Positions 55,842 through 64,000 of a stretch of 64,000 nucleotides of DNA are shown in pieces; within the stretch, counting starts at the first letter, position 1, and the number at the start of each line of letters is the position of its first letter. The position numbers and the translations under genes are program-made. Location of the stretch: NCBI GenBank assembly GCA_020740775.1, contig JAHEWK010000007.1, positions 248,001 through 312,000 on the forward strand. Direction: 5' to 3'. The DNA is from Ilyonectria destructans (taxonomy: Eukaryota; Ascomycota; Sordariomycetes; Hypocreales; Nectriaceae). The notes below the pieces were generated by a model, which searched no databases, was not told the origin of the DNA, and worked only from the letters and a program-made list of their open reading frames with translations.

Positions 55842-57305
55842 CTCCCAATTTATGACGATTGCTACGGAGAGGTCAATTTCACGAACGTCAACGGTCTGGT
55901 CCCACGAAGTGGTGTGCATAAGTATGTCCTTGCATTTTTCGAGTCTTAGAATCGCAGGCCAACTCCAGGCTGAATAGAAATGTATATCAATGCCGTATGC
56001 TTAGGTCTGGTTGGCCCGGCTATTTCGGAACTTTCTCTCATGTTCCATATCCTTACTACTTATATCGATTAAGACATAGTTCTGCCACTCAATATGCCTG
56101 CTATTTATTGCAAGTTAAATAGACTTATAAAATTCAGTATAAGTAGGGCTAATAAAGAAGATATAGCTGGCTAAGTTATCCTAAAGAAGAAGTGCAATTT
56201 ATATATATCTATCTTTAAATTTCTTACCCCTCTCTTTTGCTTTTAGTCCTGCTACCCTATAGTACTTATTAGATATACTGCTACGGAATAATAGGTAAAT
56301 AATCTGATACTTTTATAGAAACTTAAAGGCTGATGCCAAATCTCTATTTATTTTATTATCTAAGGGTACTAGCCAGTAAGAAACAATTACCAGCTGTAAA
56401 GCCTATTGAGATATTATTCTATTGCACTCATTTTTTAGCCAGCTAAATAAGCTTATATACTGCTAACTTAATCTACACCAGTATTGCGCAGTATATTAAA
56501 AGATTATAACTGCAGTTCGAAAGGTAGTCTTAGAGGTAAGAGGGCGTCTTTTTGTAACTATAAAGCTACCTGGGCTTTAATAGGCAATAGATTGTAACAA
56601 AGAAGTATCCTTCTATAAATTTATTGTGAGTAGAGCTAACTGAACTTTAGCTGCATAAATATTCCGCCGGCAGAAATAGACTTATCTAAGTACGCTGGTC
56701 AGATATACTAACTCCTAAATTGCAGTCCTACTGTAAATACCGGGTTATAAGCTCTAAAGAAAAATAGCCCGAACTCCCTCCAGTAATATAGGCTGTACCT
56801 TAGTTTCATCAGCGCATTTTGACTGTATCCCCATATTACGAATTCTCCACCCCCATTATTGGAGTTGTTTCCTGCATATAACTGTGATGCCTTATTTAGT
56901 ATTTCTGTATGGAAACTCGGCAGCCGAGTTAATTAATCAAGTATGTCATCACCGCCCTTATATCGGGCGGGATCCCTTCTAGAACTAAAAAACAAAACAA
57001 GATAAAATAAGATAAGAAACTAACAGAGACTTATATCGCTATTACTGTTTATTATAAGCTCAACTGTAGAGCGCAAAATTAATCTTATACAAATTGCCTA
57101 TTACACCCATATGGACGTTAATACTACTTACAAATTTCTATAAGCCTTCAGAATAAAAGAGTACAAGCATATAGACAAGAAAACCTACTATAGAGGTTAC
57201 AGCCAAAAGCTATTTATCTATTATGCCATCCAATATAAAGAGGCCTTATCTGGTGGCGCTACATTTGTTATTCAGACGATAGAGGACCTGAAACTGGCAG
57301 CTAGA
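55842..57305. repeat. AT-rich island, probably decayed repeat DNA
   Basis: 1.4 kb of AT-rich DNA with no long frame on either strand, like the islands at 8.6-9.8, 13.8-13.9, 37.1-37.4 and 40.5-41.8 kb. No element can be named. Confidence 0.55.
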
Positions 57306-57632
57306 ATGATTCCAAGTGCATCCGACATCTATAAAATAACGAATGCTCCAGGCGGCAGTAAATACATCACTTTTCACAACCCCGTAGATGCTTTTCTCTT
57401 TTACCTGATTTATAGCCAAACCCAACGGGAAGGAGAGACTATTCTCCCACAATTGGACTTCAACTTTATGACCATCACCGTTACGCCATATCCCAGGGAC
57501 GCCGAGCTAATCTCAAGTTACACCAGCCAGCCGAGAAACACCGAGGCAGTGGATATTATCAACAATTTGACAAAGGTCAGTCTCAATAGTTATTTCGATT
57601 TTAAACAGCGTTGCTTAGAGAGGTTTCTATAG
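57306..57632 (+). CDS. hypothetical open frame, unrecognised
   Basis: 108 codons beginning MIPSASDIYKITNAPGG with a moderately protein-like composition. The frame is open upstream to about 57240. A GTCAGT-type donor near 57575 is possible. There is no domain that I recognise. It sits at the edge of an AT-rich island and may be a fragment. Confidence 0.2.
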   Translation: MIPSASDIYKITNAPGGSKYITFHNPVDAFLFYLIYSQTQREGETILPQLDFNFMTITVTPYPRDAELISSYTSQPRNTEAVDIINNLTKVSLNSYFDFKQRCLERFL

Positions 57633-58057
57633 GTCCCGCTCCCGTTCACAAGTTCTTTATTCGCCTTGCTACAAATTTGTTGTGGGAAAATCGGAGAACC
57701 CTTGATCTCTTTCGGTTGAGTTGCTGAGAATGGCCGGCATTATATACAGCACGTTGACATCGGTTATGGTGGTGCAGCTTACCACACTGTTTTCATTAAA
57801 CGCAGGTGAAGCTGCGCTGACATATCAATCCGGCGATTTCCGCATCCGTGATACTCGATTCGCGACGGTGAAATATTGGACCAATCCGGGGGAAGATCAC
57901 ATCTGACATGAGGTCATATTGCCCGTCTCAGTGGTTCTAAACTTCCAAGTATGGATGTAGCAAGGGATATAAATACTTTTCGAAGGCAACAATTATCATA
58001 TGATTCTGACTGATTTAACTGTCATACACACTACATTGTTAATCAAGAAAAACATGC
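57633..58057. other. intergenic, no gene seen
   Basis: Lies downstream of the cyclase gene. A 61-codon frame at 57721 starts with a hydrophobic stretch but has no family mark. Confidence 0.35.
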
Positions 58058-59588
58058 TCAGGCATTGCCGCTTCCATTGGCAACAGCCACTGGAATACGA
58101 CCATCCATTCCATGGGCCAAGTCCTGGATATCTTTCTGCACGTGGTCGGAAAATGTCCTTGAAGCCTTATTCTCGCGCTTCGTACTGGCGTGGTTGCCAC
58201 TCTTAGCCGCATCTAATCCCAGCCCCTTTTCAACAGTTGCACCCTGAAACGTATATCCAGTGTCGCTAGAGTCAACGTACGCATCCAAACCCTCTCCCCT
58301 TCGTGGAAATTTGTGCATGAGTTTCTTATGAACCTGCAAAGCCTGGCACATCTCGTCGTGGCTGACATCGTTTAAGAACACACACTCGCCCATGGGGCTG
58401 ACAGGCACAGCGGCGCGCAGCTTGCCATCTCTGGTCTTAAGGATTGCGCTGGTCGCCCGCTTAAGCAGCGGCCCGTCAAACTGATGATGATCCATGGACA
58501 AACCCGCGCGAGAGAACAACTTGAGAATTCGCTCGTGATCAGAAGAGTTGAGAAGTCCCCGGAGGTTAGACAGTGTCGCAGAATAGGCCATATCGATTGA
58601 AATTGCATGACCGTGACGAAGAGGCGTCTCAGGAACAAGCTCGTGAAGAGGGGACCAGCTAAAATGGTCAGCAACAGTACGGTAGAGACAATAGAAGATG
58701 GGCTCACGTGTGACCATAGGCAATGACCCTGTCAAGCATGATTTCATGGAGGTTGGGTGTCTCGAGCTTCAGCATCTCATGAATGCCCGCCCGGCAAATG
58801 CGATCAGCTGCAATCCTGACTTCTTTGGGTGCGTCACCCAGCCGCCCAAAGGCCGTGTCAATCAAATCCTCGCAGTAACGGTCGAGCAGATCAAACGTGG
58901 GCTTGTGTGCACACGAAGAAATTTTGATAAGCTCTGAAAATCCATTACGGATCTGAGCTACCGGAAGTGTCCGGAGGAAAGTGAAGTCGAGAAACGTGCG
59001 TATAGGGGCATGGTACGCTCCGAGGCGATTTTTGTATCGGCCATAGTTGACCGCCACCTTGATAGAGACGGAAGCATCAATGAGGCCAATGACAGTCGTA
59101 GGAATGCGGATATAGTTGGTGTTGCGACGGTAAGCAGCACAGGCAAATCTGGAGGACAAGCAAGTCAACAGTGTTCTTCACTCGGACGAAAACATTGTGA
59201 GCGTGTCATACCCGGCGACATCAGTGACCAGTCCTCCTCCAACGACTAACACAGGCTCCTTTCGATATATACCAAACTCGGTCATGCTGTCGACGATCTC
59301 CAACATCGTGTCCATGCTCTTGGCCTTTTCGCCAATCATGGTTTTGTGTATTTTTAACTTGATGTCGTGATGGTCGAAATACGTTTGCATTCGACTTCCG
59401 TACAACTGAAATATGTTCAAATCCATGACCGCCAAGCAACGCTGCCACGTCTGGTAGTGTTCTGCCAGCTGGCTATTTTTGATGTCAAAAACGCCGTCGA
59501 GAAACTCAAAGTCATACTCGATCTTCTCATAGCCGCAAACAGAGAATCCCTGCTTAGTGGGCTCCACGGTGGCTTTCATATCAGACAT
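58058..59588 (-). CDS. mysA-like: 2-epi-5-epi-valiolone / demethyl-4-deoxygadusol synthase-like sugar phosphate cyclase
   Basis: Three exons on the minus strand (59588-59212, 59148-58708, 58658-58058) join in phase for 472 residues. The fold is that of dehydroquinate synthase: the NAD-binding stretch PVLVVGGGLVTDVAG, the IRIPTTVIGLIDASVSIKVA region, NGFSELIKIS, and the metal-binding HGHAI and IAYGHTWSPLHEL. GHTWSP rather than GHTFGHA marks the branch that uses sedoheptulose 7-phosphate (EEVS/DDGS) instead of DAHP. The enzyme should cyclise sedoheptulose 7-phosphate to the gadusol-type core, the first step of mycosporine synthesis. It is divergent from the O-methyltransferase gene at 60700, as in fungal mycosporine clusters. 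I call it a DDGS-like enzyme rather than a primary shikimate enzyme, because the latter is part of the AROM fusion in fungi. Valiolone versus gadusol specificity cannot be settled by eye. Confidence 0.88.
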
Positions 59589-60699
59589 GATGGATGAGAT
59601 GTTTGTTGAGTATCAGAATTGATGCAAAAAAATGCTAGATGATAGCGAGATGAGACGAGACGAAAGTTTATGGAGAGAATGACGGGCTTTTATGATGTTG
59701 CCGGCGCTATCGACACTCTGCCATAGTTGCACACTTGACAAACCCATTGATGCTGGACCCATTAACATATCTTCTCCACCTCCATCTCCAAATCGATACA
59801 TCGTCCTGGAACCAAGCCGTCGCTGGGTAATGAGCTCATCGACCCGCCTGAGGAGCACTTCATCGAATGTACTGGATACCGGGCGAGCCTAGCTATTCCT
59901 AATGTCTCAAGAGGTACTAGTTTCTCACATGGGAGGTCTATGACGCGACCAGTTTTGTACGGTACCGATGTCTGGAGTGCTTGTTATGTTGAGGTAATCG
60001 CACCATGCGCTGCATGTTGTGGAAGCTTAAGCTGTGCATACGAGGCCATCATGGCTATGCACGAAACCGATCATATCTGTGAGTGGTGATGTATTCGAAT
60101 CTAATATTTGAATCTACTCAGCGCCACGAAATTTACGAAGAACTCTAGCTGTGGCCGACTCGGCGAGCGTAAGGGGAAGCTTTGCATCTCATGGTGTCAT
60201 CTACTAATGACGGCCTCGTATCAGGGGAGCGTAGAAAAGTGAAACACGTCCCTGCCCTGACTAATAGCAAGCTTTCGGAACGTTTAATTACTTTCAAATC
60301 ACATAGATCAATGATTCATCGACACGTTTCCTGCCTTACAATACCTGCCTGCGAATATGCGACCCGAGATTTTTCGGGATTTTCGGGATTTTCGGGACAT
60401 TTGTCTTGCCTTTCTGAGCTTAATGCATGCCACCCCATTATCCACGATGGACTGGGCCGTGAACTTTTACGTTGCTTTTTTGTGCAGATAATTCACGCTG
60501 CTTGAAGTACAGAGAAAATATGACTCAATTCTCATATGTGCGTGTCATCATTTTCGGTTTCGTAATATTCGGAAAGCTTAACCACCAGGTGGAGAACAAC
60601 GTGAAAATGTAAACGAGTTAGGTTCGAGTTTAAAGATAGTGCAAAGGGAGCAGATTCACATTATACAGCTGGTAAATCTCTTGACGGCGACAAGCCAAT
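59589..60699. promoter_or_regulatory. divergent promoter region of the mycosporine cluster
   Basis: About 1.1 kb between the cyclase (minus) and O-methyltransferase (plus) starts. It contains three perfect tandem copies of TTTTCGGGA at 60371-60397. Nothing gene-like is convincing. Confidence 0.6.
60371..60397. repeat. three perfect 9-bp tandem repeats (TTTTCGGGA) in the shared promoter
   Basis: TTTTCGGGA occurs three times in immediate succession, about 780 bp from the cyclase start and 300 bp from the methyltransferase start. A CGGGA core could suit a zinc-cluster or stress regulator, but no regulator can be assigned. Confidence 0.75.
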
Positions 60700-61683
60700 A
60701 TGGCCAGTTTCGACCAGACCAGAGCCTACGCGGCGCAAGAAGATGTCTTCTTCAATGACGGTCGTGAGATTGAACTCCTTCACTTCGTATACGACCATGC
60801 AAATCTTGAAGAAATTCGGGGATCGCCACAGCGAGTCTTGGAGGCCATTGATGAGTTTGGTCGTACTCGGAAATATTTGATGAATATTGGCGAAGACAAG
60901 GGCAATATTGTGACAGATATCATCTCAGATGTCAAACCAGGTCTCATGGTGAGTGCGCTCTCAGTCTAAAATGAAGTGCACTGGGCATTGCAGGCCCGTC
61001 TAATCTTTACCTAACGTAGGTGGAGCTCGGTGGGTATGTTGGATACTCGGCCATTCTGTTTGGTGATGCCTTGAGAAAGGCGGGTGGCCAGAAGTATTGG
61101 AGTCTCGAGCGAAACCCGGAATTTGCAGCTGTCATAACTTCCCTCGTCGAGCTCGCAGGGCTGCAGGACATCGTCAAGGTCGTTGTTGGCTCCAGCGATC
61201 AGTCCCTTCGACGATTACACGCTCAGAAGCATCTCGCAAGGATTGACTTGTTATTTCTGGATCACTATAAGCCTGCTTACCTGCCGGATCTAAAGTTGTG
61301 TGAACAATTGCGCCTCGTCACTTCGGGCTCTGTCCTTGCTGCCGACAACGTCATCAAACCCGGAAATCCTCCATACCTAGAATACGTGCGAAGTAGTGTA
61401 GAGGAGAAGGAAGCCCAGGCAGAGCAGGCAACGACACCCAACGGTGTGACTGATTTTCCGAAGACTCAATACACGGAGAAGGAAGGGTCAAAGGAAACGC
61501 ATACAGCTTTCAGCGGCAATCCGTGCCTGATATACGAAAGCAAGCTGATTCGGAGCTTTGAGCCAACCGGAATTCCTGTAAGACGGTTGTAATTCTTATC
61601 CAAAGATTTTATACTAATACAAAGAGATACAGGATGGCATTGAGGTCACATACTGCCGTGGTGAAGCCCGCGTTAGTTCATAG
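60700..61683 (+). CDS. mysB-like: O-methyltransferase of the mycosporine cluster
   Basis: Three exons (60700-60948, 61020-61577, 61633-61683) join in phase for 285 residues. The SAM-binding core VELGGYVGYSAILFGDAL follows the first intron. The helix SLERNPEFAAVI, the strand RIDLLFLDHYKPAYLPDL, and SGSVLAADNVIKPG are those of a cation-dependent catechol O-methyltransferase-like fold, with the Asp and Asn in metal-binding positions. The C terminus DGIEVTYCRGEA is formed across the second intron, without which the protein would be shortened. In mycosporine clusters the enzyme of this class methylates demethyl-4-deoxygadusol to 4-deoxygadusol. It is adjacent to the cyclase and the ATP-grasp genes, which supports that role. 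The start MASFDQTRAY is the only ATG in frame. Confidence 0.9.
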
Positions 61684-62100
61684 AACAATGTCAATGTTGC
61701 CGCGCTGTGTTCGTATTGAGATGGAAATGGGGGTTGAAATATATCACCAACGAACGTATTAAAATAGCAATGACGAGGTTCAGGTTGCAGTACCATTTAA
61801 CACGAGCTAGGATTACTGCAAAATGATGAGTTTCCAAGAAGATAGAAAGTCCCTAGCCCAAAAATGCCGTCTTAGAAGCATGAACAAGACATATGTCCTC
61901 GATGGTGTAGTCCATGAATCAAATACTTCCTAGCAGTATGTTGAAGATGTGCCCAGTGTACTGCACCTCATTGAGATGTACGGTATTTAGAGTCGCAACA
62001 AAGCGACGATTTATTCTTTCATGTTTCAAGTATTACTAGAAACGTATGTGTGACGTCTCTTGCCGAGGCTTGAAAACTTAGAAGTCTAGTCCGCGAGTCT
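61684..62100. other. intergenic between methyltransferase and ATP-grasp genes
   Basis: About 420 bp with no gene, containing the 3' end of one and the promoter of the other. Confidence 0.4.
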
Positions 62101-63714
62101 ATGACGTCTGCACAGCCCATCCAGAATTATCTACGTGCCACAGATAATTCCTTTTTCTTTTCTTACGACAGTCATTCTTCACTCCTACAAAATTCCAATT
62201 CAATCATATCTGGCTCTAGCTTCAACATGGTTGACAAAATGCTCTGGCACTTCTCAAAGAATCTCCTTCTCCTTGTTCTAAGCCTTCTGTTTCTTCCATT
62301 GAGCACATCTCTGCTCTTATTAGTAATCCTTTGGCAAGCTGTTCTCTCCGTCAAGCGCAAACAAAGTTGTCACGCGGATGAATTAGCGACTGCGAGTCCT
62401 AAGATCATTCTTGTTACTGGAATCAACATGTCCAAAGGGCTAGCTGTTGCGCGGATGTTCAAACGCAGTGGCCATCGTGTCATTGGAGCGGACTGGCATC
62501 GGCTCTCTCTTGGAAAGGTTTCGAGTGCGATTGACGCCTACTACGCTGTTCCGCGACCCTATGAACTCTCAGATGTTAACCTGGACGACCCATACGTGGA
62601 AAGAATGCTGGAAATTGTGCTGCAAGAGGATGTTGATCTGTGGATCTCTGTGTCTGATGTCAATTCCGCTCTTCAGGACGCCGCTGTCAAGGAGAGGGTC
62701 GAGGCTGAATCAAAAGCCAGGGCTATTCAATTCAGTGTCGAGTGGACTCGCACTCTCCACAACAAGGAGTCTTTCATGGACCACACTCGGAACCTCGGGC
62801 TCCAAATTCCCGACGTAGGGACTGTGAAGACACGAAAGGAGCTCATACAATTCTTGGAAGACAGAGGGGGTTTAGAGAGGCAGAGTGGTGGACGACAGTA
62901 CCTTATCAAACCCTGTGGTGTGGACGATGTTGCCAGATTCGGCATGCCTCTGTTGCCCTTGGAGAGCAAGGAGGCGACATTGCGAAGAATACAACAGATC
63001 CCTTTCCAGAAAACTCCTCAGACATTATTTCTCGCACAGGAATTTATCGAGGGCCTGGAGTTCTGTACCCACGCTCTCGTCATTCGCGGCCAAGTTCGCG
63101 CATTCGTGGCATGCCCGTCTGCAGCTATCTTAACGCACTACACGGCGCTTCCGTCAGATTCGCCCATCAGCCAAGCCATGGAGGACTTCACGAAAAGGCA
63201 GGCTGTAGCTGGCGGCGAGAGTTTTACAGGTCATCTGAGCTTTGATTTTATGCTCAAAGTTGCACGCCCTACTCAACACGACAAGATGGAAATTTATGCC
63301 ATCGAATGCAATCCACGGGTTCATACCGCGATTGTCCTGTTCGACCGAACACCTCAACTTGTGGAAGAGTATCTTTCTGCGCTTTCGCCGTCAGATGGAT
63401 CTTCTGGTTCTCCGCCACTAACACCCGAGAGCCCTGCCCAGTACTACTGGGTTGGGCAAGACATGGTCGAACTCATTCATTATTTATACTGCTCGACTTT
63501 TGCCGGCACGATATCTGTCAGCCAAGTGTGTCAGTCTACTGTAATGTTTTTAAAACGCTTGTTGTACTGGAAAGATGGAACCTGGGATAGTTCGGATATT
63601 CTTCCATTGTGGTGGCTGTACCATGTGTACTGGCCTCTACACTTTATCAGATACTTGTTTTGGGGGCGTTGGAGCAAGATCAATGTCAGCACCGGAAAAG
63701 CCTTCCAGATGTAG
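62101..63714 (+). CDS. mysC-like: ATP-grasp ligase of the mycosporine cluster (membrane-anchored)
   Basis: A single exon of 537 codons. The N-terminal part (residues about 45-90) is strongly hydrophobic (LLLLVLSLLFLPLSTSLLLL) and likely anchors the protein. From about residue 100 an ATP-grasp domain follows: ILVTGINMSKGLAVARMF, GADWHRLSLGKVSSAID, LIKPCGVDDVARFG, FLAQEFIEGLEFCTHALVI, GHLSFDFMLKV and YAIECNPRVHTAIVLFD, including the metal-binding ECNPR. The domain matches the ligase that links an amino acid such as glycine to 4-deoxygadusol. Cyclase, O-methyltransferase and ATP-grasp together are the three conserved genes of mycosporine synthesis. An alternative start at 62227 (MVDKMLWH) would remove 42 residues. 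No second ligase or NRPS-like gene follows before the window ends. Confidence 0.9.
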   Translation: MTSAQPIQNYLRATDNSFFFSYDSHSSLLQNSNSIISGSSFNMVDKMLWHFSKNLLLLVLSLLFLPLSTSLLLLVILWQAVLSVKRKQSCHADELATASPKIILVTGINMSKGLAVARMFKRSGHRVIGADWHRLSLGKVSSAIDAYYAVPRPYELSDVNLDDPYVERMLEIVLQEDVDLWISVSDVNSALQDAAVKERVEAESKARAIQFSVEWTRTLHNKESFMDHTRNLGLQIPDVGTVKTRKELIQFLEDRGGLERQSGGRQYLIKPCGVDDVARFGMPLLPLESKEATLRRIQQIPFQKTPQTLFLAQEFIEGLEFCTHALVIRGQVRAFVACPSAAILTHYTALPSDSPISQAMEDFTKRQAVAGGESFTGHLSFDFMLKVARPTQHDKMEIYAIECNPRVHTAIVLFDRTPQLVEEYLSALSPSDGSSGSPPLTPESPAQYYWVGQDMVELIHYLYCSTFAGTISVSQVCQSTVMFLKRLLYWKDGTWDSSDILPLWWLYHVYWPLHFIRYLFWGRWSKINVSTGKAFQM

Positions 63715-64000
63715 ATAGCCACAATGGAAGTTGCATGGGAGTGTGGCTGGCTGAAGATAATGAGTGAGAAAGAGGACACTATCCTGCAATGAAGAGCGCA
63801 GCACTTGATTGAGTTACGGCCCCCACTGATGAGCCTTTTTGCTGGTATGTAGGGCTCTTTTAACTTAGTGCTACATGTTGGCGACGGAAAGGGCCGGCTA
63901 ATAATAATACATGCTTGTCTGAGTTTAGCAAAGTGGCTAAGCTTGGTTAATACGCTTAATCTCTGCTTATGTACGCCCACTGGCTGGCCACGGGTCGGCA
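63715..64000. other. downstream intergenic, no gene seen
   Basis: Only the 3' flank of the ATP-grasp gene; a further pathway gene could begin beyond the window. Confidence 0.35.

Overview
This window is nuclear DNA from a filamentous ascomycete. It looks like Aspergillus/Penicillium (Eurotiales), but I cannot fix the species. Evidence: short GT-AG introns of about 45-130 bp, Zn2Cys6 and bZIP regulators, Dal5-type transporters, HET and purine-nucleoside-phosphorylase (PNP) domains, GPI-anchored secreted proteins, and AT-rich islands with C-to-T/G-to-A decay like repeat-induced point mutation (RIP). Most multi-exon models here were built by hand; where I give exon joins, the phases agree at every junction unless stated.

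Layout. 1-8 kb: the N-terminal part of a bZIP regulator running off the left edge, a divergent 7-exon cytochrome P450, a decayed Ras-like GTPase, and a 5-exon Dal5/allantoate-type transporter. 8-14 kb: AT-rich decayed repeats, an 18-bp minisatellite, a CorA-like membrane protein and a HET-domain fragment. 14-19 kb: a short-chain dehydrogenase and a second P450 on the opposite strand. 20-26 kb: a 970-codon gene whose five exons join in phase to fuse a PNP domain to a LaeA-like methyltransferase, then an ankyrin protein with an MGNQ/MGQQ repeat tract. 26-35 kb: a 1081-residue mucin-like secreted protein, a small ABM-domain monooxygenase and a secreted protein with two SnoaL/NTF2-like halves. 35-47 kb: two clearly paralogous Zn2Cys6 regulators bracketing a GcvT/LigM-like folate-dependent O-demethylase and a BAHD-type acyltransferase. 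48-51 kb: a GPI-anchored protein and a 2EXR-domain protein. 51-58 kb: gene-poor DNA, a secreted tyrosinase and an AT-rich island. 58-63.7 kb: a three-gene mycosporine cluster.

How the genes may work together. The clearest pathway is the mycosporine cluster. A 2-epi-5-epi-valiolone/demethyl-4-deoxygadusol synthase-like enzyme and an O-methyltransferase are divergently transcribed, and an ATP-grasp ligase follows. Together they should make 4-deoxygadusol and then a mycosporine such as mycosporine-glycine. The shared promoter carries three perfect 9-bp tandem repeats. A tyrosinase 2.2 kb away suggests a photoprotection neighbourhood, but that link is inference. The two paralogous regulators with the O-demethylase and acyltransferase look like a small aromatic-metabolism or tailoring module. 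No polyketide synthase, NRPS or terpene synthase backbone is visible. The most unusual gene is the PNP-methyltransferase fusion: PNP domains usually sit at the N terminus of fungal NLR-like proteins, and here a methyltransferase stands where an NTPase and repeats are expected. No tRNA, rRNA or CRISPR array was found.
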